Positions 8,728 to 16,720 of a DNA stretch of 61,624 nucleotides are shown here, in pieces. Source of the stretch: Streptomyces corallincola (lineage in GTDB: Bacteria; Actinomycetota; Actinomycetes; Streptomycetales; Streptomycetaceae). Position 1 is the first letter of the stretch; every line of letters starts with the position of its first letter. The translations under genes were made by a program, and so were the position numbers. The stretch lies in assembly GCF_019104725.1 (NCBI RefSeq), contig NZ_JAHRXF010000037.1, positions 1-61,624 on the forward strand, read 5' to 3'. Below the pieces are notes generated by a model that worked only from the letters and a program-made list of their open reading frames with translations, was not told the DNA's origin and searched no databases.

Positions 8728-10044
8728 TCAGCCGGTGAAGGCCGAGGTGCCCGCGGGGGTGCCGAGGCCGGTCGGGCCGTCGTAGCCGGTACCGGCGGTG
8801 CACAGGTAGGTGCCGCCGCAGCTGCCGTTGCTGCCGCTCGTCACGTCGTTGAGCGCGGAGGTGTGGGCGTACGGGAACTGCGCCGGGGTCGAGCCGCTGC
8901 TCGGGGTGCCGGCCAGGGCGTAGACACCGGCGATGATCGGCGCGGAGGCGCTGGTGCCGCCGAAGGTGTACCAGCCGGCGGTGACGCCGTAGGAGTCGTA
9001 GACGGAGACGCCGGTGGCGGGGTCGGCCACGGCGGAGACGTCGGAGACGGTGCGCTTGGCGCAGCCGGTGTCCTTCTGCCAGGTCGGCTTCGCGTCGTAC
9101 TTGGAGCAGCCGGAGCCGGTGCCCTCGGTGCTGGAGGTGTTCCAGACGCTCTCGCTCCAGCCGCGGCTGGACGAGGAGGACTTCAGCGCGGTGCCGCCGA
9201 CGGAGGTGACGTACTTGGAGGCGGCCGGGTACTCGGCGCCGTAGCCCTCGTCACCGGCGGAGACGGTGATGGCCACGCCGGGGTGGTTGTAGTACGAGGT
9301 GTCGTACGAGGTGTCCGAGGAGGACTCGGCGCCGCCGTAGCTGTTGGAGACGAACTTGGCGCCCAGCTTCACGGCCTCGTTGACGGCCGTGCCGAGGTTG
9401 GCGGTGGTCGGCGAGGTGGCCTCGACGAGCAGGATGTTGCACTTGGGGCAGACGGCGGAGGCCATGTCCAGGTCGAGGGACTCCTCCTGCGCCCAGCCGC
9501 TGTCGCCCTTGGGCAGCGAGGTGGTGGAGCCGGTCTGGCCGACCTTCTTGAAGCAGCCGCCCGCCGTGGTGCAGGCCGGGAGGCCGTAGTTCGAGCGGTA
9601 CTTGGCGAGGTCGGCCTCGGCGTTGGGGTCGTCGTAGGCGTCCACGATGGCTATCGTTTCGCCCGCGCCCTTGGCGGACGCGGCCGAGGCCAGGCCGTAC
9701 GCCGACTGGAGGTCGGAGGGGCCGTAGCCGGTGGGACCGGCGGCGGCGGACTTCGGGGTGACCTTCGCGGTGGCGCCGGAGCGCTGGGCGCGGGCCTTCT
9801 CGAAGGCGGTGACGCCACCGGTGACGCGGTAGGAGTTGCAGGCCAGTTCGCCCTTGTGCTTGGGGGTGGCACAGGGGGTCGCGGACCACGTCACCTTGCT
9901 GGAGCCGGACTTGGCCGGGGTGGCCGCCTCGGCGTGCGCGGCGGTCGCCAGACCGGCGGCGAGCAGGGCGGTGACGGCGACGGCGGCCGAACCGGCGCGG
10001 CGTCTGGCGGAGGTGCGGGGAGTGTTCTGGGCGGGCGTGGGCAA
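8728..10044 (-). CDS. Secreted S53 (sedolisin-type) serine peptidase
   Basis: The 438-residue protein has a signal peptide (RRRAGSAAVAVTALLAAGLA then AHAEA) and a sedolisin catalytic domain: Glu and Asp in WAQEESLDLDMA, the oxyanion Asp in VSAGDEGYGAEYPA, and nucleophile Ser in FGGTSASAPI. Sedolisins are acid endopeptidases. Only about 80 residues lie between signal and catalytic core, far shorter than the usual pro-kumamolisin domain of about 180. The TTG at 10044 is chosen because GGGAGG sits 7 nt upstream and directly precedes the signal peptide; upstream in-frame codons read through the promoter. A strong terminator follows the gene. Confidence 0.88.
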   Translation of the reverse strand: MPTPAQNTPRTSARRRAGSAAVAVTALLAAGLATAAHAEAATPAKSGSSKVTWSATPCATPKHKGELACNSYRVTGGVTAFEKARAQRSGATAKVTPKSAAAGPTGYGPSDLQSAYGLASAASAKGAGETIAIVDAYDDPNAEADLAKYRSNYGLPACTTAGGCFKKVGQTGSTTSLPKGDSGWAQEESLDLDMASAVCPKCNILLVEATSPTTANLGTAVNEAVKLGAKFVSNSYGGAESSSDTSYDTSYYNHPGVAITVSAGDEGYGAEYPAASKYVTSVGGTALKSSSSSRGWSESVWNTSSTEGTGSGCSKYDAKPTWQKDTGCAKRTVSDVSAVADPATGVSVYDSYGVTAGWYTFGGTSASAPIIAGVYALAGTPSSGSTPAQFPYAHTSALNDVTSGSNGSCGGTYLCTAGTGYDGPTGLGTPAGTSAFTG

Positions 10045-10137
10045 GGTACAGCCTCCCGGAATGGTGGCCCGAGGCCACGGGGGGTGTGGGGGACCACCGG
10101 TGGAGCCGGTGGGGGCGGCGGCCCGCGACGACACTCG

Positions 10138-10160
10138 CTTGTTGAGTACGTGACAACAAG
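10138..10160. promoter_or_regulatory. Inverted repeat between divergent protease genes
   Basis: Perfect 7-bp arms CTTGTTG and CAACAAG are separated by 9 nt. The site lies in the 526-bp gap between the S53 gene (start 10044) and the trypsin-like gene (start 10571), 94 bp upstream of the former, where a dimeric regulator could bind. Function is inferred from position only. Confidence 0.45.
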
Positions 10161-10373
10161 AGGTTCCCGGATTCCTGACCTGCGAATTACCGAAGAGTGG
10201 ACGGGGGTTACTGATCGCTGGCGGGTGCATGGGGTGGCTCTGGCCGAACCTTTACTCGGGGTAACGGTGGGTGATCGGCGGGCGTCCGGCGGGTCACGTG
10301 GGGGCGGCGTGACGGGGTGGCGGAGGTGGTGTGGTGGGGGTGGTGTGGCGGTGTGCGGGGGTTCGGCGTTCAG

Positions 10374-10429
10374 TGCCGGGTGCCGGGTGCCGGGTGCCGG
10401 GTGCCGGGTGCCGGGTGCCGGGTGCGGGG
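10374..10429. repeat. Heptanucleotide tandem repeat (TGCCGGG)
   Basis: Seven exact copies of TGCCGGG run from 10374 to 10422, and an eighth copy with one change (TGCGGGG) ends at 10429. The array is about 140 bp upstream of the trypsin-like gene in non-coding DNA. It is a candidate for slipped-strand length variation. The rest of the 10045-10570 gap shows no gene. Confidence 0.95.
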
Positions 10430-10570
10430 TGGTCTTGCGTCCCGGCCGTGCTCCTCGGCCCGGTTGCCCCCCAGCCCCTCGCCCCGCCCCTTGACCCGCC
10501 CCCCGTTTCACGGGAAAAACTCAGAGAAGTCGAGAGGGCTTTTCACTTTCGCCGGACACAGTGGGGCCCG

Positions 10571-11341
10571 ATGAAGCGCATTCCCCGCCCCCGCCCGGCC
10601 GCGCGGCCGGCGCTGGCGTGTGCCGTGCTCATGCTCGCGGTGACGTCGGCGTCCGTCGCGTCGGCCGCCGACACGAGCGGCCCCCTCGGGGTCACCGGCC
10701 GTGCCGCGCCGACTCCCGCGAGCGCGCGGGTGGGCGCGCTGTTCGACGCCGGACGCGCCCACAGCCTGAAGGGCGGCCACTTCTGCACCGCCTCCGTGGT
10801 GCACAGTCCGCGTGCCGACCTGATCGTCACCGCCGCGCACTGTGTGGGGGAGGGGAGCGGGGGCCTCCTCTTCGTACCCGGCTACCACGACGGGAAGGCG
10901 CCGTACGGGGTGTGGACGGTGGGGCGGCGGTACGTGTCCGCGCGGTGGACACGCGCCGAGGACGAGGACAGCGACCTCGCGTTCGCGCGGGTGGACCGGC
11001 TGAAGGGGCGGCGGATCGAGGACGTGGTCGGCGCGAACCGGTTCGCCACGGGGACGGCGACCGGGGCCACCGCCGTGACCGTCACCGGTTACCCCGACAC
11101 CCGCGAGAGCGCCATCCGGTGCACCAACCGGCCCAGCGAGCACAGCGACACCCAGCAGCGCATCGACTGTCCCTCCTTCACGTCGGGCACCAGCGGCAGC
11201 CCCTGGGTGAACGGCGACCACCGGGTGGTCGGGGTGCTGGGCGGGCACGAGAAGGGCGGCTCCACCGCCGACGTCTCCTACAGCGTCGTCCTCGGCGCGG
11301 AGGCCGCCGGTCTCTATCGGAAGGCCACCGCCGGTTCCTGA
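10571..11341 (+). CDS. Secreted trypsin-like serine protease
   Basis: The 256-residue protein has a signal peptide (PALACAVLMLAVTSASVASA then A) and a chymotrypsin-fold triad: His in VTAAHC near residue 77, Asp in DSDLAFARV near 138, and Ser in TSGTSGSPW near 215. Cysteines flank the His and Ser regions as in V8/trypsin-like peptidases. It should be exported by Sec. The ATG at 10571 begins the basic n-region RPRPAARPA; the longer upstream frame runs through the heptanucleotide repeat and is not credible. A bidirectional-looking hairpin follows at 11381. Confidence 0.85.
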   Translation: MKRIPRPRPAARPALACAVLMLAVTSASVASAADTSGPLGVTGRAAPTPASARVGALFDAGRAHSLKGGHFCTASVVHSPRADLIVTAAHCVGEGSGGLLFVPGYHDGKAPYGVWTVGRRYVSARWTRAEDEDSDLAFARVDRLKGRRIEDVVGANRFATGTATGATAVTVTGYPDTRESAIRCTNRPSEHSDTQQRIDCPSFTSGTSGSPWVNGDHRVVGVLGGHEKGGSTADVSYSVVLGAEAAGLYRKATAGS

Positions 11342-11380
11342 CCCGGCGGCAGGGCGCGCGGCTCCCGGAGCGGGGGCGGG

Positions 11381-11422
11381 GACCGGCCTGTTCCGGCCGG
11401 ACAGCACCGGGACAGGCCGGTC
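11381..11422 (+). terminator. Terminator after the trypsin-like protease
   Basis: Arms 11381-11394 and 11409-11422 (GACCGGCCTGTTCC and its complement with one G-T wobble) form a 14-bp stem with a 14-nt loop. It lies 40 bp after the protease stop and upstream of the next rightward gene. Confidence 0.7.
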
Positions 11423-11494
11423 ACCTCCTGCTCCGGGGGTCCCGGCCGTACACTGACGACCGGCGTACTCCCTGGCGGTGAGGGGCGGTTGACG

Positions 11495-12496
11495 GTGCGT
11501 AAGGCGTGGATCGCGGGAGGGGCGGTTCTCGGTGGTCTGCTCGCCTTCGTGATGCTGCTCGTCGTCGGGGTGTATCTGGTCGCCGGGAACCTGCTGAACG
11601 GGGTGACCTCCGGCGGCCGGGGGCTCGCCAAGGGCGCCGTACCGGCCGCGTACAAGCCGCTCGTGGAGCGGTGGGGGAACCGGTGCCCCGCGCTCAGCCC
11701 GGCGCTGCTCGCCGCGCAGCTCTACCAGGAGAGCGGCTGGAACCCGACGGTCGTCAGCCCCGCCGACGCGCGCGGCATCGCGCAGTTCATCCCCGCCACC
11801 TGGGCGTCGCACGGCATCGACGGCAACGGCGACGGCAAGCGCGACATCTGGGACCCGGCCGACGCGATCCCGTCCGCCGCGTCCTACGACTGCGAGCTGG
11901 CGAAGTACGTCAAGGACGTGCCGGGGAACGTGACCGACAACATGCTGGCCGCCTACAACGCGGGCGCCTACCGGGTGATCCGGTCCGGCGGGGTGCCCGC
12001 GATCAGCGAGACGCGCAACTACGTCAAGCGCATCCGCAGCCTGGCCGAGAGCTTCGCCGCGCCGGTCAGCCGGATCGACCCCTCCCACCAGGCCGCCGCC
12101 GCCATCGCCTTCGCGCAGAGCAAGCTCGGCACGCCGTACCTCTGGGGCGGCAACGGCACCGCCGACCAGGGGGGCCGCTTCGACTGCTCGGGGCTGACGA
12201 AGGCCGCGTACGAGAAGGTCGGCATCACGCTGCCCCGCGTCGCCAACGACCAGTACAACGCGGGCCCGCATCCCTCGCGGGACCAACTGCTCCCCGGTGA
12301 TCTGGTGTTCTTCTCCGACGATCTGACCGACTCGCGGGCCATCCGGCACGTGGGGATCTACGTGGGCGGCGGGTACATGATCGACGCGCCCCGCACCGGT
12401 GCCGTGATCCGCTTCGACCGGGTGGACACCCCCGACTACTTCGGTGCGACCCGTGTCACCGAGGATGGCGCGAAAGCGCTCCCCACGCGGGTCTGA
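11495..12496 (+). CDS. Lytic transglycosylase / NlpC-P60 cell-wall hydrolase
   Basis: The 333-residue protein joins an N-terminal membrane anchor, an SLT domain (catalytic Glu in LYQESGW near residue 74, then GIAQFIPATW and AAYNAGAY) and a C-terminal NlpC/P60 domain (Cys in RFDCSGL near 230, His in IRHVGIYVG near 289). It could therefore cut both the glycan strands and the stem peptides of peptidoglycan. I prefer the GTG at 11495, which has GAGGGG 9 nt upstream; a TTG at 11489 is only 3 nt from it. Such bifunctional hydrolases often accompany T4SS loci as VirB1-like enzymes, and this one lies 3 kb from the T4SS-like cluster but on the other strand. Confidence 0.88.
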   Translation: MRKAWIAGGAVLGGLLAFVMLLVVGVYLVAGNLLNGVTSGGRGLAKGAVPAAYKPLVERWGNRCPALSPALLAAQLYQESGWNPTVVSPADARGIAQFIPATWASHGIDGNGDGKRDIWDPADAIPSAASYDCELAKYVKDVPGNVTDNMLAAYNAGAYRVIRSGGVPAISETRNYVKRIRSLAESFAAPVSRIDPSHQAAAAIAFAQSKLGTPYLWGGNGTADQGGRFDCSGLTKAAYEKVGITLPRVANDQYNAGPHPSRDQLLPGDLVFFSDDLTDSRAIRHVGIYVGGGYMIDAPRTGAVIRFDRVDTPDYFGATRVTEDGAKALPTRV

Positions 12497-12738
12497 AGCC
12501 CTGCACACCGTGCGTGAAACCACCCCCTGAGCTGGGGTGACGCGTCTCTCTTCGATAACGTCTCAGTGATCGTTCCGTGGAGAGCGGAACCCGGCGGCCC
12601 CGGCCGTGCGTTCCTGGTGCAGTAGCCGTGCGGCTGCCCGCGCGTCCGAGCGCGGCGGCAGCGGATCTACGACCCACGGGGGGACGCGGCGGCGCACACC
12701 AGGTGCGTCCGGCACGACGACGAAGGAGCCGCAGCGGT

Positions 12739-13434
12739 ATGGCTGTACTCGCCGAATCCGGTTCCGACCCCGACGTCGGCCTGCTCTTCGACATCAACGG
12801 GCTCGCCAGGTCGGCGCCCCCCGGTGTGGACCGGGCCGTGGCGTTCGTCGGGGAGTACGGACTGCTGTGCGCGATGGCGCTGCTCGTGCTCGCCTGCTGG
12901 TGGTCGCTGCGGCGGCGGGGCGGCACGGACGTCGCCTCCGGCATGGCCGCGCTGGTCTGGGCGCCGGTCGCCGCGGGGCTCGCCTTCCTCGTCAACATCC
13001 CGATCCGGGACTTCGTACGGCGGCCCCGGCCCTTCCACGAGTACCAGGGGCTGGACGTGCTGGTGCACGGGCAGCACGGGTTCTCCTTCGTCAGCGATCA
13101 CGCGACGCTCACGATGGCGGTGGGGGTCGGGTTGTTCGTCGCGCACCGGCGGTTCGGGCTGGTCGGGATCGGGCTCGCGCTGGTGGAGGGGTTCTGCCGG
13201 GTGTTCATGGGAGTGCACTATCCGACCGACGTGGTGGGAGGTTTCGCGCTCGGTACGGCGGTGGTCCTGCTGCTGGCGCCGGGCGCGTCCGCCCTGCTCA
13301 CCCCGTTGGTGCGGGTGGTCGAGCGGTCTCCCCGGATGGGGTGGCTTGTTCGGCGGAGGTCGGCCGGGCGGGGTGGGGCGGTGGTCCCGGGGACGCGGTT
13401 GCCTGTGGTCGAGGAGCGTGACCTGGCGGCTTGA
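12739..13434 (+). CDS. PAP2-superfamily membrane phosphatase
   Basis: The 231-residue polytopic protein has the three PAP2 motifs, two with variation: RDFVRRPRP for KX6RP, FVSDHATLTMA for the PSGH motif, and CRVFMGVHYPTDVVGG for SRX5HX3D. Members dephosphorylate lipid pyrophosphates; undecaprenyl-pyrophosphate recycling (BcrC-like) is plausible. The ATG at 12739 has GAAGGAG about 10 nt upstream; the longer frame upstream is arginine-rich noise. The 242-bp gap before it holds only weak hairpins. It converges with the flavoenzyme gene. Confidence 0.82.
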   Translation: MAVLAESGSDPDVGLLFDINGLARSAPPGVDRAVAFVGEYGLLCAMALLVLACWWSLRRRGGTDVASGMAALVWAPVAAGLAFLVNIPIRDFVRRPRPFHEYQGLDVLVHGQHGFSFVSDHATLTMAVGVGLFVAHRRFGLVGIGLALVEGFCRVFMGVHYPTDVVGGFALGTAVVLLLAPGASALLTPLVRVVERSPRMGWLVRRRSAGRGGAVVPGTRLPVVEERDLAA

Positions 13435-13520
13435 GGGGGCCGGGGTACGGGGGTGTTCGTGCGGCGCCCTCGGCTGTCGTTGCTCGCGTGGTTCCCCGCG
13501 CCCCCGTATGACCGCCCTGC

Positions 13521-15095
13521 CTACAACCCCTGCGCGTAGGAGAAGAAGCGGTCCGGGTCGTACCGGTGTTTCACCTGGGTGAGGCGGGGGAGGGCGTCGC
13601 CGTAGTAGGCGGTGCGCCAGGTGGTGAGGGTGGGGTCGGTGTAGTTCTGGTAGGCGGCGCCGGAGGCGTGGGGGCGCAGGGCGGTGTGGGTGGCGGTGAG
13701 CCAGGACCGGGCGGTGGAGCCGGAGGTGCCCGCGGTCCAAGAGGCGAGGTACTGGGCGAGCACGCGCGAGCGGCGGTGGACGAAGGCGGTCGCGGTGGGG
13801 GAGACCCGGTTGACCGCGCCGCCCAGCGCGGTGAGCGCGATGCTGCCCCCGCCGCCCCGGACGTCGCTGATCTGCCGCAGCAGGGTCCGGATGCCCGCCG
13901 GGGACAGTGAGCGGTCGAAGAAGTCGGAGCGGGCGGAGTAGGTCTCGCGGCCGAGCGTTCCGTGCGGGTTCCGGTTCGGGGTGGAGCCGGGCAGGTGGCA
14001 CTGGGCACCGGCCGGGAACGACGAGCAGCCCGCGTAGATCTCCATCGCCTCCTCGTAGCCGTGGCCGCGCAGCGAGACCGAGCGGGCGTCCGCACCGGCG
14101 CCGTGCGCGAGGCGGTCCACGGCGTTCTGGAGTTCGCCGTGGGTGCCGAGGGAGAAGCAGGCGACGGAGATGCCCGGGGTGCCGCCGGGGGTGTTCTCCA
14201 GGTGCAGGGAGGACCAGATCTCGTCCGGCTGGTCCGGGCCCCACTGCTGCCAGGCGGCGAGCACCGCGGCGGCCTTCGCCCACGGCCAGGTCAGACGGGC
14301 GGTGACCGCCCGAGGCGCCGGGTGGGTCCGGAACCGCAGCTCGGTGACGACACCGAAGTTGCCGTTGCCCGCGCCGCGCAGCGCCCAGAAGAGATCGGGG
14401 TGGGTGGTGGCGTCGCAGCCGACCTGGGTGCCGTCGGCGGTGATCACGGTGGCGCCGGTGAGGCTGTCGCAGGTCAGGCCGTAGGCGCGGGAGGCGACGC
14501 CGTGGCCGCCGCCGAGGACCAGGCCGGAGACGCCGACCGTGGGGCAGGAGCCCGCCGGGATCGTCGCGCCCTGGGCGGCCAGTCCCCGGTAGACGTCGAT
14601 CAGTTTGGCGCCCGCGCCGACGACCGCCTGTCCGCCGCTGACCCGTACGCGGTTCAGCCGGGAGACGTCCAGGACCAGGCGGCCGTCGCCGGAGGAGTAA
14701 CCGGCGTAGGAGTGGCCGCCGTTGCGGAGGGCGACCGGCACGTGGTGGGCGCGGGCGTACGACAGCAGGGTGCGGATGTCGCCGGTGTGCGCGGGGTAGG
14801 CCACGGCGGCGGGCCGCAGGGAGTCGAAGCGGGTGTTGTAGAGCTGCCGGGCGGTGCCCCAGGCGGCGTCGCCGGGGCGGACCAGGGTGCCGTCGAGGTC
14901 GTGGGCGAGGGCGGTCCAGTTCGCGGCGGCGGCCCGCGCGGTCGTGGCCGGTGCCGTACCGGTGGCCGCCGCGCTCCCCGCGGAGGCGCCGGGGCCGCCG
15001 TCGCCGCCGGAGTCGCCGGTGCCCGGGGTGCAGCCCGCGACCGCCGCGCCCGCCACCACGGCCGCGCCGCCGGACAGGAAGGTCCGCCGTTCCAT
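13521..15095 (-). CDS. Tat-exported lipoprotein FAD oxidoreductase (BBE type)
   Basis: The 524-residue protein begins with a Tat signal ending in a lipobox (ERRTFLSGG then AAVAGC), so it is probably membrane-tethered outside the cell. It has the FAD_binding_4 region with RNGGHSYAGY, the His that attaches FAD, and GSCPTVGVSGLVLGGGHG, where the Cys is at the position used for the second covalent bond in bicovalent berberine-bridge-like enzymes. The C-terminus carries the BBE segment YQNYTDPTL to YDPDRFFSYAQGL. Such enzymes oxidise sugars, alcohols or alkaloids; the substrate is unknown. It is transcribed away from pstS. Confidence 0.87.
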   Translation of the reverse strand: MERRTFLSGGAAVVAGAAVAGCTPGTGDSGGDGGPGASAGSAAATGTAPATTARAAAANWTALAHDLDGTLVRPGDAAWGTARQLYNTRFDSLRPAAVAYPAHTGDIRTLLSYARAHHVPVALRNGGHSYAGYSSGDGRLVLDVSRLNRVRVSGGQAVVGAGAKLIDVYRGLAAQGATIPAGSCPTVGVSGLVLGGGHGVASRAYGLTCDSLTGATVITADGTQVGCDATTHPDLFWALRGAGNGNFGVVTELRFRTHPAPRAVTARLTWPWAKAAAVLAAWQQWGPDQPDEIWSSLHLENTPGGTPGISVACFSLGTHGELQNAVDRLAHGAGADARSVSLRGHGYEEAMEIYAGCSSFPAGAQCHLPGSTPNRNPHGTLGRETYSARSDFFDRSLSPAGIRTLLRQISDVRGGGGSIALTALGGAVNRVSPTATAFVHRRSRVLAQYLASWTAGTSGSTARSWLTATHTALRPHASGAAYQNYTDPTLTTWRTAYYGDALPRLTQVKHRYDPDRFFSYAQGL

Positions 15096-15255
15096 GCCGC
15101 CCCCTTGTGTGCCGTAGGTCCCGCGTCACACGAGACGGGGTTCGGCGGACGGCGGTTCCGCGCGCGGGCCGGGGTGGCCGGAAAGGTGCCGCGGGGGTGC
15201 GGATCGAGGGGGGTTCTCGGAATCTCCACGTGTTCCCGCCGTGAGCATTCCGTGA

Positions 15256-15321
15256 CCTCACCGGGCCGACGGCAGGGGTTCACCCGTCGTTCACTTCCGG
15301 CCATCGACTGCTTCACCTGTT
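15256..15321 (+). promoter_or_regulatory. PHO box array (PhoP operator) upstream of pstS
   Basis: PhoP direct-repeat units of 11 nt, resembling GTTCACC plus four bases, are seen at 15278-15288 and 15289-15299 as a close pair. In the same 11-nt phase lie CCTCACC at 15256 and CTTCACC at 15311, with degenerate units between. This periodicity is the signature of PhoP binding sites and is expected for the pst promoter. The 15096-15433 gap contains no gene. Confidence 0.85.
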
Positions 15322-15433
15322 CTGCCTAATTTCGGCCGTACCGGGTGCGGAACGCGCAATCAGCGCAGAGTCCGCATCCACACGACCTCGCACGCCGCCC
15401 CTCGCGGCGGCTCCTGGAAGGAAACCCCGGAAA

Positions 15434-16570
15434 GTGAACCTTCAGCGCAAGAACCGGATGCGCGTCCTCTCGCTCGGTGCGGTCGCCTTCTCCGGCGTCC
15501 TCGCTCTGACGGCGTGCGGCTCGGACGACACGGGCGCCGGTGCGGGCACGGGTGGCAAGGCGTCCGCCTCCGCCCCGGCCAAGGGCTCGATCAAGTGTGA
15601 CGGCGCCAAGGGCCAGATCCTGTCCGACGGCTCCTCCGCGCAGAAGAACGCGATCGACGCCTGGGTGAAGAACTTCTCCCAGGCCTGTGGCGTGCAGATC
15701 AACTACAAGGCCGGTGGCTCCGGCGCCGGTGTCACCGCCTTCACCCAGGGTCAGATCCCGTGGGCCGGTTCCGACTCGCCGCTGAAGCCCGAAGAGGTCG
15801 AGGCCTCCAAGAAGGTCTGCAACGGCGGCCAGGGCATCGACCTCCCGATGGTCGGCGGCCCCATCGCCATCGGTTACAACGTGGCCGGTGTGGACAACCT
15901 CGTCCTCGACGCCCCGACCCTGGCGAAGATCTTCGACGGCAAGATCACCAACTGGAACGACCCGGCGATCAAGGCGCTCAACAAGGACGCCAAGCTCCCC
16001 GACCTGAAGATCCAGGCGTTCCACCGCTCGGACGACTCCGGCACCACGGACAACTTCACCAAGTACCTGATCGCCACCACGCCGAAGAACTGGAACTACT
16101 CCGGCGGCAAGACCTGGCAGGCCAAGGGCGGCCAGTCCGCCGCGCAGTCCTCCGGTGTGGCCCAGCAGGTCAAGCAGACCAACGGCGCCATCGGCTACTT
16201 CGAGCTGTCCTACGTCGGTGACGGCGTCAAGGCCGTCAGCATCGACACCGGTGCCGCCCAGCCGGTCGCCCCGAGCACCGACAGCGCCACCAAGGCCATC
16301 GCCGACGCCACCGTCGCCGGTACCGGCAGCGACCTGGCGCTGAAGCTGAACTACAACACCAAGGCGGACGGGGCGTACCCGATCACCCTGGTCACGTACG
16401 AGATCACCTGCGACAAGGGCAACAAGGCCGACACCCTGCCCGCCGTCAAGGCGTTCCTGACCTACATGGCGTCCGAGGACGGCCAGAAGATCCTGGGCGG
16501 CATCGACTACGCGCCGATGCCCGCCGACATCATCAGCAAGGTCCGCAGCACCATCCAGACCATCAGCTGA
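15434..16570 (+). CDS. pstS: Phosphate ABC transporter substrate-binding lipoprotein PstS
   Basis: The 378-residue lipoprotein (lipobox LTAC, cysteine near residue 28) binds inorganic phosphate outside the membrane and passes it to PstCA. Phosphate-contact segments are visible: GSSAQKNAI, GSGAGVTAF, WAGSDSPL and HRSDDSGTTDNFTKYL. The GTG at 15434 follows GGAAGGAAACCCCGGAAA. Low phosphate induction through PhoP is indicated by the array upstream. Codons are strongly biased to C-ending, consistent with high expression. A stable hairpin separates it from pstC. Confidence 0.97.
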   Translation: MNLQRKNRMRVLSLGAVAFSGVLALTACGSDDTGAGAGTGGKASASAPAKGSIKCDGAKGQILSDGSSAQKNAIDAWVKNFSQACGVQINYKAGGSGAGVTAFTQGQIPWAGSDSPLKPEEVEASKKVCNGGQGIDLPMVGGPIAIGYNVAGVDNLVLDAPTLAKIFDGKITNWNDPAIKALNKDAKLPDLKIQAFHRSDDSGTTDNFTKYLIATTPKNWNYSGGKTWQAKGGQSAAQSSGVAQQVKQTNGAIGYFELSYVGDGVKAVSIDTGAAQPVAPSTDSATKAIADATVAGTGSDLALKLNYNTKADGAYPITLVTYEITCDKGNKADTLPAVKAFLTYMASEDGQKILGGIDYAPMPADIISKVRSTIQTIS

Positions 16571-16583
16571 ACCTGATCCGAGA

Positions 16584-16624
16584 GTGCGGTCCGGTCCCCG
16601 CGTCCCACGCGGGCCGGGCCGCAC
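16584..16624 (+). terminator. Hairpin between pstS and pstC
   Basis: An imperfect stem of about 17 bp (GTGCGG paired with CCGCAC at the base, CCCGCG with CGCGGG at the top) begins 13 nt after the pstS stop. It is placed to end most pstS transcripts or protect them from 3' decay so that PstS is made in excess of the membrane subunits. The remaining 96 nt to pstC hold no gene. Confidence 0.75.
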
Positions 16625-16720
16625 CGTCCGGTGCACCGCCGCCCGGAGCCGTGACCCCGTACCGGGGGCAGCGGCTCCACCGAGCCGCTCACCCCGCGGC
16701 TCCGCAGACCGGAGAACCCG

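Noticed and set aside
10374..10429. Possible CRISPR or iteron origin
   Set aside because: Seven-base units without spacers, no replication initiator gene and no AT-rich region.
8401..10494. A 697-codon open frame on the + strand
   Set aside because: It is antisense to the S53 peptidase, has a Gly/Val/Arg-skewed composition typical of GC-rich shadow frames, and shows no domain.
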